Origin: Neocallimastix lanati (nom. inval.)
Lineage: Eukaryota > Neocallimastigomycota > Neocallimastigomycetes > Neocallimastigales > Neocallimastigaceae
NCBI GenBank assembly: GCA_016946835.1
Contig: JACVTC010000010.1
Span: 2,088,001 to 2,152,000, forward strand
Length of the DNA: 64,000 bases
Reading direction: 5' to 3'
Every line of letters begins with the position of its first letter. The first letter of the stretch is position 1. The notes below the pieces were generated by a model. It was not told where the DNA came from, searched no databases, and saw nothing but the letters and a program-made list of their open reading frames with translations. The translations under genes and the position numbers were made by a program. Shown here piece after piece: positions 31,836 to 44,476 of the stretch.

Positions 31836-33453
31836 TGTAAGAAACTCTAATAAAAAAAAAGATATTTTATAAGAGTTTTCTTTTATTATTATATTTTTTT
31901 TATTTAATTTTATATAAAGTTTGAGTTTATTATTAAATAATATAATAAAGGAAAATACTTATATCGGAGTAAACTATAGTAGAGAAAATAGAGATATAGT
32001 ATATGAATATATATATATATATATATTTTTAAAAAAACACAAAATTTTTTAAGAAAAAGTTTTTTTTAGAAAATTTAAATTTTAAATTATTATTGTTTTA
32101 ATATTTCTTTATTAATATTTATTTAATAAAAATAACTCTTGATTTCTGAAAAAGCAGAAATCAATCGTTATTTTATACTTTTTTGTTTATTAATTAATCT
32201 TAATTTATAATATTTATTTATTTTTGTCATATGTTTATTTAATTAATAATTATTTAATATAAAATATTAGTTATTTCTTGGCTAAGCTATTGATTGCTAG
32301 TCAGCTGTTGTATCTTCAGGAAAAGACTAGCAGAAAAACCTGAAGATTTCTTAATTGTAATAATATTTGAATGAATTATATTTCAAGGAAATTTATTATT
32401 TAATTTATTTAATATTATTGTAAAAATAATTTTAAAACATTAAATATTAAATCTATTATTTAATTTAGTTATTATTTAATATTATTGTAACGAAACTTAT
32501 AAATAGTAAATTAGTAACTATGGTTCAATGTTAAGTTACCATAACCATCGGGCTGAACCCTTAGGGTTCGACACCCACTCTTTCCAAATTTTAATAACTT
32601 TTTATTTATTATAACTAGAATATTAAAGAAATTACTAGTGTTTATCGGTTAAACAATTGAACCGATAAAACTAGAAAAATCTATTTTATTAATATTTTTT
32701 ATCATTTTTTATCTAAGATTCATTTTCTAGAAAGAAAACTTGTTTTCTTTAATTTTCTTTAATTTTCTTTTATTTCTAATAATTACTAATAACAACTGAT
32801 AACTTAAAATAATTAATTTTCCTGAAAAACTATAAATAGGTGTAAAATTTCATAATAAAATATTTTTACTTGTGCTTTTATTAATTAATTTTAAAGTAAT
32901 TTAAAATATTACAATGATTAATTAATAAAATAATAATTTATATTTTTACTAATAAAAAAACTTATTTTAATAAAACATATTTTGAATTACTTTAGTGTCG
33001 AGAACCTTTTGTGTAAAAAACCTTATAACAATCTTAAGTAACATTAAGATTTGTTACAATTATTATGATAATTGTTTGAAATAATTTTAAAACTTTGACT
33101 ATTAAAGTTTGCTATTAATTTATGGCTTAAATTTTAATTTATCATAATTTAATAATTTTGTATATGAGTCAGCGATATTAATAATTTACCTAAAATTAAT
33201 TTAATAAAGTTTAGTAATAAAATAAATGATAAATATAATTATATATGTGAAAATTATAATAAATTTTATTATAAATTTTATTATTATAAATTTTATTATT
33301 ATAAATTTTATATTTTAATATTTAATTTTATTATACTTATGTATTTAATTTTTTAATTAATAAGATTTATATTCATATTAATTTCTTTTATTTTAATTAA
33401 TAAAATTTATATTTAGACTAAGAAGAATAGAAAATATTTCTATATTTCTTACA
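31836..33453 (-). repeat. ENE-bearing LTR, copy P2 (solo or fragment)
   Basis: Bounded by inverted termini TGTAAGAAA.../...TTTCTTACA. In minus sense: LTR start at 33453, structured U3, the pseudoknotted U-rich element (32347-32295), a TATA-type motif (32167-32180, reverse complement of TTTTATACTTTTTTG), then a 10-bp hairpin (32139-32164) where the transcript should start. Other hairpins are TTTATCGGTT/AACCGATAAA (32647-32675) and AAGAAAAC/GTTTTCTT (about 32733-32750). No coding sequence. Confidence 0.55.
32295..32347 (-). ncRNA. P2 pseudoknotted U-rich (ENE-like) RNA element
   Basis: Helix 2: ATCTTCAGG (32312-32320) with CCTGAAGAT (32339-32347). Helix 1, interleaved: TGCTAGTC (32295-32302) with GACTAGCA (32325-32332). 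In minus sense TTTTTC and TTTT flank the inner strand, forming a U-rich internal loop. Both helices differ from copy P1 by compensatory changes. Proposed as a structured 3'-UTR element and not as a separate transcript. Confidence 0.55.
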
Positions 33454-34924
33454 AAAAATGTTACGGTTCGTAACAATTTTTGGATTATAATATTTTAACA
33501 CTTCAATGAATTAAATAAATAAATAAATTTTGGTTTTATATAATTTTTATTAAAATTATTTCAATTAAAAAAAAATTAAAAAAAAAAATGTTTTATTAAT
33601 TCCTATCTTCTTAAAAAGTTATTTTAGAATTACATGTATTTATATTTTTTTTTACATTTAAAATTTGTTAAGCCTATCTAAAATATTTTCCAAATATTTC
33701 TAACTAATTACTAAAATAATGTTTTAAATTGATTTTAAATTATTTATATAATTATTATTTATTTCTAATAAATAATAGTTATATATTATTTAATTATAAA
33801 ATATTTATTATTATTTAAAATTAATAATATATATAAAAGAAAAATATAAAATTTATACAGAATTTTTAAGTGTGGTTTAGTAAGTTTTTAGTAATTAAAA
33901 ATTACCAAAAAAAATATGTTTAAATTATCAATATAAAATTTAGTAATTAATTGAATTGATTTTTAGAAATTATAATAAATAATATATTTTAGAAAATATA
34001 AAATATTAATAATATTGATATAACTATATAATTAATATTAATAATAAAGTGATATTGATAATATATTAATATTAATAAAATAATTGAATATTAATAATAA
34101 TTTTTCATCTTTAATTTGATATTAATAATATATAAAAATTTAATAATAAAATATTAATAATAAAATTTAATCATAGAATATAGGAAAGTTCCAAAGTATT
34201 GAAGAATAAAATAATTTATTTTAGTGGTTAGGTAAGAAAATACAATTCTAACTAAAATAATAAGATTATTTGTTTATTCTTTATCAAAAATGATACGGGC
34301 TGGGGTTGAAACACTAAGATATTCAAAACAAAAAAAAAATAAATATTAACACATAACTATAAAAATAAATTTGGAAACAAGAAAAAATTAAATTTTAAAA
34401 TATTCTTTATTTAAATTTAAAATTAAAATTATTTGTTCCAAGTATTAAAAAGAAAGAAATTTATTCTTCTTTTTATACTTTTATTTTAATACATTTTATT
34501 TATTATTAATATATTCTTTATAAAAAAAACTATTATAACTATTTTATTTTAATTTTTAACTATTATTTCTTTAAAAAAAAAAAAAATAACATTTATTAAA
34601 TTAAAATATAAAAATTTATTTAGAGATTGTATCACGAAGGGCATTCCGGGCGGTAGCTTCTTCTTGATATTGTTTTTCAAAGAGAGAATTATACAGAATT
34701 GATATTTTCTGTATTTTAGATCATTTTTATTATTGGAATTCTTCTGTATTTTAGTTCATTTTTATTTTAATTAAGATTTAATTTATTTTTGATTTTTGTT
34801 TTATTTTTAGTTTATTTCAAAGGTTTAGAAAATATTATACAGAAACTTATAATTCTGTATTTTATATCAAATATTTATTGAAATAGGTTTTTATTATTCT
34901 TAATATAAAAATAAGAATTAGTAA

Positions 34925-35390
34925 TGATTTAAATATTATATAATTTTTAATAAGAATATTTAATAATAATTTTTATTATATTTAATATTAATAAAATATT
35001 TAATAATTATTTTTATTAGATTTGATATTAATAAAAGATTTTAATAAGAATATTTAATAATAAATTTTATTATATTTAATATTAATAAAAGTAATTCATA
35101 AGAATATTTAATAATAATTTTTATTATATTTGATATTAATAAATGATTTTAATAAGAATATTTAATAATAATTTTTATTAGATTTGATATTAATAAAAGA
35201 ATATTTAATAAGAATATTTAATAATAATTTTTTATTATATTTAATATTAATAAATTTAATTTATAAGAATATTTAATAATAATTTTTATTATATTTGATA
35301 TTAATAAAAGAAATTTATAAGAATATTTAATAATAATTTTTATTAAATTTGATATTAATAAAAGAATATTTAATAATAAGATTTATTAAT
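34925..35390. repeat. Tandem repeat, about 55-60-bp AT unit, about eight copies
   Basis: Repeated AAGAATATTTAATAATAA and TTTATTATATTTGATATTAA blocks with small indels. Confidence 0.8.
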
Positions 35391-35723
35391 AGTTTTTATT
35401 TTATTATTATTAAGAGTATTTAATAGGAAATACAAGGTATTTAGTGACACCCCGTATCAAAAATGTTATGGCTCGAAGAATTCAAAAAAAAAAAAATTAT
35501 ATAATATTAAAAACACAAAAAAAAATTTTTAATCTTTCACAATAATTTTTTTTTTTATTTCTTTTCTTTTCTTTTATTTTTATTTAATTATTATATTTTT
35601 ATTTTTATTTTATTTTTATTTATTTATTTTATTTTTTTTTATTTAATTCTATTTATTTCTTTTTTTTTTTTTTTGTTATTTATTTTATTTATATTTATTT
35701 ATTTTTATTTTTATTTATTTATT

Positions 35724-35935
35724 TTATTGTTATTTATTTTATTTATATTTATTTATTTTATTGTTATTTATTTTATTTATATTTATTTATTTTTATTTTT
35801 ATTTATTTATTTTATTGTTATTTATTTTATTTATATTTATTTATTTTTATTTTTATTTATTTATTTTATTGTTATTTATTTTATTTATATTTATTTATTT
35901 TTATTTTTATTTATTTATTTTATTTTTATTTCTAT
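35724..35935. repeat. 54-bp minisatellite of TTTATTTA type
   Basis: TTATTGTTATTTATTTTATT recurs at about 35724, 35758, 35812 and 35866; the last two intervals are 54 bp. Its translation gives a repetitive Phe/Ile/Leu/Tyr string, which is not a gene. Confidence 0.9.
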
Positions 35936-36994
35936 TTTTATTTACTTATTTTTCCTCCCCTAGAAAGGGGTTCCAAGGTAGTCAATTTATATCTTTTTGA
36001 AGATATAAAAGTAGCAAAGCCTCTGGAAGTAGTTGAAGAGATGGAAAAACAATAGATTTTTAAATCTTATTGATTATTTCCTTATTATAATAAATAGAAA
36101 TTTTATTATTTCCTAATATTCAAATTAACTAAAATAAATCTATAATATAAAAGATGCATTATAGATAAGAATTAAACAAAAATAGAGAAGCAGTATTACA
36201 ATAAAATTGAATACTTTAACTTAATTTTGATATTAATTTAATATTTAATCTTATATATTAATTTGAATGACATAATAGAAAATAAAATACATTTATTAAT
36301 ATATGAAAAACCTTATACAATTTTAAATACAGAAAATTTTATTTTATTTATTTCTTTCATTTCAATTATTTCTTAATTCGAAAGACAGAAATATTGATAA
36401 AGTTATTTAAGTTGTTTATATACAGGAATTATTCCTTATTTAGAAGAATAATACTAAAAGTAATTAGTACTATGTTATTGATAAACTCTCATAAATTTAA
36501 TTTACCTTTATAAGGAATGAACATAAATTTAAATTAAATTTTATGTATAAACTTAAATTTTCAGATCAAATAATATAGTAAAATTATTAATGTAAAGAAT
36601 ACATAAATTTATTAATATTTTAAAAATCACATTGACTATATTAAAAGGTTTTTAATAAGAATCAATTTATTACTTCATTCTTTATCAAAAATGATTTATA
36701 CCTGATATTCTTAATCTACAAAAATTAAATTTTGTAGAAGTGAATAAGAGGATAAATACTGAATAAAATAGATTTAAGAAATTTAAGAAAAAAAATAAAT
36801 ATGTTTTATTATTAAACACAAAAATGTTTTATTAAAAAAATTTATTTTTATTTTAATATTAATCTTTATTTATTTAATAATTAATTTTGTTTAAATTAAT
36901 AAAATAATTGCTAAAACTAATAAAATAATAAAATGAAATATTTATTATTTATACTAATTTATTTTAAATTTTAATAATAAATTGATTATTAATA

Positions 36995-37161
36995 ACTAAT
37001 AAAATATATATAATAATTTATTAAATAATTAATAATCATACTTTTTGATTATTAAAACTAATAAAATATCTATAATAATTTATTAAATAATTAATAATCA
37101 TACTTTTTGATTATTAAAACTAATAAAATATCTATAATAATTTATTAAATAATTAATAATA
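36995..37161. repeat. 62-bp tandem repeat, about 2.7 copies
   Basis: Units begin at 36995, 37057 and 37119 with ACTAATAAAATAT and contain CATACTTTTTGATTATTA; nearly identical, so recent. Confidence 0.9.
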
Positions 37162-37729
37162 AAGAATAATTTATAAGAAATATTTACATGTTTTTATATT
37201 TTTCTTTGATTTTAAACTATTTACATTAAAAATAATAAAATTAATAAAAGAGAAATAAAGAATAATTTATTATTAAATTAAACAATATTTACAATTAAAA
37301 TATTAATAAAGATGAGTTTTAAAATGTTATTTTAATTACAATTTGTTTATAAAAGTTGAGTTATAAAATAAATAAAATAATCATTATTTTAAATAAAAGT
37401 AACTTAAAAATTATTTAACTATTTAATTTTAATTTTGAGATGTTTATAAGTTTGTTTATTTGTTATTTATAATTTATTAAATTTGTTTATTATTTTGTTT
37501 ATTTGTAGTTTTAGAAAAATATTATTTATTAATTATTTTAGTTTTTAATTAAAATTATTAATGATTAATTAAATTATTATTATTTTATTTTAATTATTTT
37601 TATTTAATTAAATTTTCTTAAATATGGATTTAATTTTTTTTCAGAATGGATTAATTTTTGGATTAAGTTAGACAAGAATTTGTTCTTTATTATTTATTTT
37701 AATTTAATAATTTTGTTATTTATCAAAAA

Positions 37730-37966
37730 TGATAAATTTTAGAAATTATCTTAATTTTAATATAGAATTAAAAAGTGATAATTTCAATTTATTTTAATAA
37801 TAACTGTATAAGTTATTTATGAATTAAAAAAAAATGTTTTATTAAAAATAACACTAAAAATTTGATTTATTAGAACACTTGTTTTCTAATATTTTATTTT
37901 ATAAATCTTTTATTAAAATTTATTAAACATTATAAAATTTAAAAGTGATTATTAAAATTATAAAAT

Positions 37967-37998
<32 letters not shown>

Positions 37999-38524
37999 TA
38001 AATGAAATATTTACAAATATTTATATTTTTCTTTAAAATTAAACTATTTATAATTTATAATTTATAAATAAAAAGAATAATTAAATAAAATAAAAGTAAT
38101 AAAATTAATAATAAAATTAATAATAAAATAAATATTTAATAATAAAATAAATAAATTTGTTTATTATAAAAATAATTAAAAATATTTTGTTATTTAAATT
38201 AATTTTGTTATTATAAAAATATTATTTAATTATAAAATTAATTATAAAAATTATTATAAAACTAATTATAAGAATTATTATAAAACTAATTATAAGAATT
38301 AATTATTTTATTTTAAATTTAATCTTAATATTTTTATTTTGAAAAATATATAATATTTCTTTCATATCTGAGTATTAATGTAATTTTTAAGTGTAATTTA
38401 TTTGTTTTATTTAATTAATTAATTAATTTTTTTATTTTATTAAATTATTATTAAACTTGGCTAAGGTTAGTTTTGATTTTATGTATAATAAATTTTCAAG
38501 ATTTATTAATTTGGTTATTTATCA
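37730..38524 (-). repeat. El-9 3' LTR
   Basis: TGATAAATTTTAG...GGTTATTTATCA; the first and last eight bases are inverted repeats (TGATAAAT/ATTTATCA). The polypurine tract CCGCCGAGGAAT (sense) lies at 38525-38536. Confidence 0.93.
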
Positions 38525-38536
38525 ATTCCTCGGCGG

Positions 38537-40643
38537 TTAAGATTGAACTTCGTCCCTTGAAGTTAATTCTTTTTCTGGAATGATATAAGGAAAAACATTT
38601 TTAATATGTACATTTCGATCAAGAAGTTTTCCTGTTTGAGGATCTTCGAGGACAACTGTATTGAATTTTTGTTTGTTAACTACTTTATATGGTCCATAAA
38701 AGTAAGGATTTAACTTACTTCTTCCAATTAATCTTATCATCACATAATCTCCGGGTTTATAATTTTTCTTTAGTGATTTCGATAGTCCAATGCGATGTTC
38801 CCAATATTGATTTGCGTAATCCGAATATTCTGTTGCTTGTTTCACCAAATTCTGATGTCTTAGGAATCTTCTAAAAATATATTCTTCATCTGTTTCATTT
38901 GGATCTTTGTAAATATCTGGAAACATTACTTCTAATGGCCAGGTGTCTTTTCTCCCATAAAGTAATTCAAAGCTGCTAAATTTTGTTTTGGAATTTTTTG
39001 TTGTTCTAAGAGCCCAAAGTGCGGATGGTAAATATTCATTCCATTCACTTTCGTTTTCAACTAAGAGTCTTAGAATTTTCTCTACTTCTCTATTACGGTT
39101 TTCAATCATACCATTTGATTCTGGATGATGTGGAGATACAAAGTGCACCCATGACCCATAAAGATCGATCATCATTTTAGTAATATCTGATGCAAACGAA
39201 CTTCCATTATCTGTAACAATTATTTCTGGAGGACCATGTCTTGATATAACTTCAGTTAAAAATTTTATAACTTCTTCAGACTTTGTGTTTGGAATGGCTT
39301 TAGCTTCAACCCATTTTGTGAAGTAGTCAACCAATGTAATAATATACATATTTCCATTTTTAGTAATTGGAAGAGGACCAATCGTATCAAGTCCAACACA
39401 AGTAAATGGTTGTTCAACTGGTGTTACATTATCTGCAGTGTTTTTCGGGATTGGTTTTGGTCTACAAAGTTGACATTTTCTGCAAGATTTGATCCACATC
39501 CTAACGTCATTCCAAATGCCGGGCCAATAATATGAATTTAGTATTCTGTTTACAGTTTTTTCGGCTCCTTCATGTCCTACAGAATGAGCACGATTAATTA
39601 TATCCTTTTTGTCTTCATCACGGTAGATAACTTTTAAATAAGTATCATCTTTCTTATAATATAAGGTGTTATCAACAACTTGATAATTCTTAGTGAAGTA
39701 TTTGATTATTCCTTCTGGTAGGTTTAAATCTTTTGGATTAAGATCAGCTAAAATTGTATTAATACATTTTATAATATCTTCGCTGTCTTTTGAAGGTAGT
39801 CTTGAAAGAGCGTCTGCGAAAACATTTTTCTTTCCCTTTTCATATTTTAGTTCAATTTTATATTTGTTAAATTCTTCTATCCAACGCATGTGTCTTCCTT
39901 TATTTGGAATAGTATTTTTGTAAAATCCTAAGAGTGGTTTATGATCCGTAATGAATATAGTTGGTTTCTTGTTACTAATTAAGTACTGATGGAATTTTTG
40001 GATTGCGTAATTAATAGCCAAACCTTCAAGATCAGTTACAGAGTAGTTTCTTTCTGGAGGTGATAAAGTACGACTTACACAACAAATTGGGTGTTCCAAT
40101 TTGTCTTCCTCCCCCTGTAAGAGGACAGCACCAATACCTTGAGTGGAGGCGTCTGTTCTAACAATAAATTCTTTATCAAAGTCAGGATAACATAATATAG
40201 GGTCAGACAATAAACAGTGACGTATGTCTTCAAAAGCTTCATTACGATTAGAAGTCCATATATATGATTGATTTTTCTTAAGTAGTTTAAAAAGAGAGTC
40301 AGCTAATAGAGAAATTTTGTATAAATTTTCTGTAATAACTAGCAAGACCAAGGAAAGACCTGAGTTCATTAACATTTTTGGGAGCTTCCCAAAGGGCTAT
40401 ACTTTGAACTTTAGAAGGAACAGTTTTTAAATCATTAGGGGTAAGAACATGACCTAAGACTTCAATTGATTCTTGGAAAAATTTGCATTTTTGAAGATTG
40501 AGGGAGAGATTATACTTGGAGAATATTTCAAATACTTGTTTTAAATGTTCAAGATGTTCTTCAATAGAAGTAGAATATACAACTATGTCATCGATGTAAA
40601 CGAATAAGCATTTACCAATGAGGGGTAAAAGGATTCTGTTCAT
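38537..40643 (-). pseudogene. El-9 RT tail, RNase H and integrase
   Basis: The readings cover the RT C-terminal palm and thumb (FVYIDDIVVYS, LGHVLTPNDLK), RNase H (FIVRTDASTQGIGAVLL, SVTDLEGLAINYAI, FITDHKPLLGF), the integrase zinc region (HSVGHEGAEKTVNR...CRKCQLCRP) and the DDE core (LDTIGPLPITKNG, TDNGSSFASD, HHPESNGMIENRNRE). The C-terminal NPYFYGPYKVV segment is usual in gypsy integrases. The longest open part is 612 codons; the region is broken, so it is a recent fossil. Confidence 0.9.
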
Positions 40644-42358
40644 CTCCCTTTGAAAGTAGCGGGAGCATTATTTAAACCGAAAGGCATAACAACAAAATTA
40701 TAGTTTCCAAAATTTGTTGTGAAAGAAGTTTTTTCAATATCTCTAGGATTCATTGGGATTTGGTGATAACCCGAATATAAGTCAAGGGCTGAAAATATTT
40801 TAGCACCTCTAATTGAATAGACAAGTTCATCGATGAAAGGAAGTGCATATGAATCTTTAATAGTGATTTCATTGAGCCTTCTGTAATCTATACATAGTCT
40901 CCATTTCCCATTTTTCTTTCTGACTAATAAATCAAGAAATGACCAAGGGGAATGCGAGGGAATAATTAAGCCTTTATTAAGTAAGGATATAATTTCTTCT
41001 TTTAGAATATCAGAATGCTCTTTTGATAATTTATAAGGTTTTAGCTTAATAGGTTTTTCAGTAGTAGTAATTATTGAATGTGGTTCAAGGTTAGCAGTTG
41101 TTAGCTGACTTAGTAATGTTGCCATACAGTTTTTGTATTGATTAATAAGACTTTCAAATTTTGATTTAACTTTATCTGGAACAGAATTGAGAATTTCGTT
41201 TAAAGTAGAGTTAAATTCACGAATTTCTTCATCTTTTTTAGATACATAAATAGCATTCATTAAGGGAATATTATTCGTATTATTTGAGTTAATTATCTGG
41301 ATTATCTTTTTAAGACCTTTTCTTGTTTTCTGATATATGAAATCATCATCTGGATCAATAAGTAATCTATATTTCTTTTGAATACTTCTTCCAAAAATAA
41401 TATCAAAGTATGGATTATCTTGATTTATAATATAAAATTTTTCATAAATGTTGCAAGAATCATTAATGTTAATTTTCAATGGAACATAGTATTTAGTAGG
41501 TACTGTAGATCCATTTGCTAAAGTAATATTTTGTTCAATTATATCTTCTTCAATTTTCACATCATTAAATTTATTTAAACATCCTTTTGTTATAAAATTT
41601 ACATTTGCTTCTTTATCGTAAAGAATTTTTAAAAATACTTCTTTCGTTTTTCCAATGAAGATTGGAATAGGAATATTATAAAGAGAGCATAATACATTAT
41701 CTATCTTTGGCTTACAACTTTGTCCTAATTCCTTCCTAAGAGTAGGACTAATAGAAAGTAATTGTGCAAGACTAATTTTCGGAAACAAGTTGTTGGCTTC
41801 CTTAATTATACTAAATTTATTACCTGGTTCTAACATTTGTATATCTGTCATACTTCTTTTTCTGGTTTGTTTAGTTTGGCTGAGAGATTGACTATGAGTT
41901 AGAACATCCTTGGTATTGTTTTCATTATTTATTTTACTACGTTCATCAATTATGTTAATTACATTATTCTCATTATTTCTATTATTACTTTCATTATTAT
42001 TTCCATTATTGTTTTCTGAATTATTCATTTCAGAATCTTTTGTATTTTCCTTTGTATTATTTGGTTCATCAATAATAATTTCATCATTATTATTTAATTC
42101 ATGGTCATTTAGTTTTTCATTATTAAGTTCTTCTTGTATTCCTGATTGCTTTCTTTTGTTGTTTAACTTTCTTAATATTTGGTTGATTGAGAATGGATGG
42201 TTTAACGATACTTTTATTATTTGGAGAGATTTTATTCTTATCCAAAGTACTTGTAGGTACTTTCTTTTTCTGGGGCTACATTAATTTGAGGGATTTGATT
42301 ATTTTCGTTATTAAGGTAATTTATTGATTGATTTGATGATGCAATTTTAGTTATTTTT
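40640..42358 (-). pseudogene. El-9 linker, protease-like region and RT N-terminal part
   Basis: An Asn-rich linker (NNSENNNGNNNESNN) is followed by a SQLLS.SPTLRKELGQ stretch shared with El-1, El-10 and El-11 (ISVAQLLDISPKVKAEL), so this pre-protease segment is a family trait. A protease-like fold follows, then LEPHSIITTTEKPIKLKPYKLSKEH and the RT start (KWRLCIDYRRLNEI, SALDLYSGYHQIPM, VMPFGLNNAPATF). The coding sense is in more than one frame here; it is part of a broken element. Confidence 0.85.
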
Positions 42359-42390
42359 GGAGATTGCTTACTCCCATAATTTAATTTAAA
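42341..42390 (-). promoter_or_regulatory. El-9 gag/pol frameshift signal with pseudoknot
   Basis: In element sense: TTTAAAT (42390-42384), 8-nt spacer with the gag stop (42383-42376), stem GGAG/CTCC (42374-42371 with 42362-42359), loop TAAGCAAT. The loop GCAAT can pair with ATTGC at 42345-42341, making an H-type pseudoknot. Confidence 0.75.
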
Positions 42391-43254
42391 CACTCTTCTT
42401 CTAATTCAGGGCAATCATCTTTAACATGACCTATTCTTTGACAATTTAAACATACATTGATTTTTAAATCAGCAAGTTTCTGAGTTATTTCTTGCAATTC
42501 ATCATCTTGGAGTTGTGTAGGTTTTAATGTGATTTTTCTATTTTCAACATTTTGATTAATATAATTATGAGTAGGCTTTATATTATTATTATATTTTTGG
42601 TAATTATTGTTGTGACTATTATTTATATTATTATTCTTATTATTAAATGTATTATTTTTATTATAAGTACTTATATAATATGTTCCATAATTATTTTGAG
42701 TGTTAGATTTTATATTTCTTTTGTTTGGTTCTCCTTTATCTTTAGATCTATTTGATTCTACTAATTTATATATCTTCTCCTTTTTAGACGTTATTTGCAT
42801 TGCATCTTTTAAGTTTTGCGGTTCTGCTAATAAAGCCTCATAGGTTTTAGTTAAAGTCCGAAATGCATTAATATAATAAGAGATTATAACTTCCTTATTT
42901 AAATCAATTCTAATTTTATTTAAAAGTGTTTCAAACCTTATGTTGAATTCTGCAACACTTTCACCTTTCTTAATTGTAGCTGTTGAAAGTTCTAATAACC
43001 TTAAATTTTTGCAATGTTCCTGTAATTTACTTATAATGGTATCATATTTATCTGGGGTAGTTTTATTTAATGAATTTATTACTATCTTTCTTGCAATACC
43101 AGTAGTAATTGAAATTAAACATTCTATCTTTTCTTCTTGGTCAATTTTATTGGAATTACACCAACGAGTATATTAGAAATTCCAATCATCAAATTCTACA
43201 GTCGGTTGACCTAATATAGGAATCGTTGAAATTAATTGATTTTAAATCGGACAT
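42381..43254 (-). pseudogene. El-9 gag with zinc knuckle
   Basis: Starts MSDLKSIN at 43254. The C-terminal part contains an Asn/Tyr-rich hinge, an LQDDELQEITQKLADLKI segment and a CCHC knuckle CLNCQRIGHVKDDC, ending ECLN at the slippery site. The N-terminal half is broken. Confidence 0.82.
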
Positions 43255-44187
43255 TTTACTCTGGAATTTAGAATTATGTTTTCTCTTTAATATAATTTAT
43301 ATATTTTATTTTATATAATAATTTATTCACTAACAAAATATTTATATATTTAAATTTAATTATTTAATCAAATTTTTAATTAATTAAAATTTTATATATT
43401 CAATTTCAATTTATTTATTCATTCACTTATTATACGTTTCTTTAATTAGTTATTTTTTTTTTTTTATTTATTTAAGAACCTCGAATTATATATGTAGCAG
43501 TAATAGATTTTCTTGGCGTTCTGATTATATTTTCGACCTCATTAGACTCTATTTACTCTCTTGTGCTGTTTTCATTCGACTCGTTATAAAGTTTTCCGTT
43601 TCTCTGGATCTCTCAACAAAGTATCGATATAACTAATCAATTACTCTCCAGTACAATTTTCAGTTCTGTCTAACCTCTACTCTCTATAATCAGGACCCAA
43701 TACTCTCTCTTGCTACTCTAATTTATATCTTATTAATCGCGACCTAGAGTCAAGTTCCAATAGTTTATGATTAATAAAATATAAACCTATATAATTCTTT
43801 AAAATTAAAATAGAATTTTTTTTTTTTTCAAAATATAATATCTATCGTATCTTTTCCTTATATTTGTCGTTCTTTTCCTATTTATTTATTATTTTCTTCT
43901 TAATATAAATGGCTTTCTTCCCAATATTAATTTAATTTTTTTTTACTAATTTATTTATTTTTATTTATTATATTATTATTATATTATTATATATATATAC
44001 ATATATATATATTTTATTTTTAATTTTAAATTATGAATTTTTATACTAGTTCATACTCTAGTTTTTATTTTTAATTATTATTATATAATAAATATTATTT
44101 ATCCTTTATTTTATTATTATGAATTTTTATACTAGTTCATACTCTAGTGTTAATAAATAATACTTATTAATAATAAGTTAGCTGCCT
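43255..44187 (-). other. El-9 leader: purine-rich motifs and two hairpins
   Basis: In sense orientation GAGAGTA occurs about four times (plus-strand TACTCTC near 43552, 43641, 43679, 43713). Hairpins ACTAG/CTAGT with 8-nt loop AGTATGAA (sense) stand at 44045-44062 and 44131-44148 inside a duplicated 30-bp block. No gene. Confidence 0.65.
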
Positions 44188-44205
44188 TTCCGGTTCGAAG
44201 GACCA
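44188..44205 (-). other. El-9 primer binding site candidate
   Basis: Sense TGGTCCTTCGAACCGGAA, one base after the 5' LTR end, with the TGG start. The partner tRNA is unclear, because the sequence resembles a shortened T-arm and not a full tRNA 3' end. Confidence 0.55.
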
Positions 44206-44206
44206 C

Positions 44207-44444
44207 TGATAAATTTTAGAAATTATCTTAATTTTAATATAGAATTAAAAAGTGATAATTTCAATTTATTTTAATAATAACTGTATAAGTTATTTATGAA
44301 TTAAAAAAAAAATGTTTTATTAAAAATAACACTAAAAATTTGATTTATTAGAACACTTGTTTTCTAATATTTTATTTTATAAATCTTTTATTAAAATTTA
44401 TTAAACATTATAAAATTTAAAAGTGATTATTAAAATTATAAAAT

Positions 44445-44476
<32 letters not shown>

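Larger units (their letters stand above)
33454..37729. other. AT-rich intergenic jungle of LTR debris and minisatellites
   Basis: No gene on either strand. It holds junction motifs of the ATCA-A4/5-TG type (about 34288, 35460, 36684, 37728). It also holds GTTACG/CGTAAC and CCCCT/AGGGG hairpins (33464, 35957), a GC-richer spot at 34625-34690 and the tandem repeats listed separately. 37665-37724 matches the reverse complement of 58564-58625. Confidence 0.6.

Noticed and set aside
35673-36000. Repetitive Phe/Ile/Leu/Tyr protein resembling a membrane protein
   Set aside because: It is the translation of the 54-bp TTTATTTA minisatellite.
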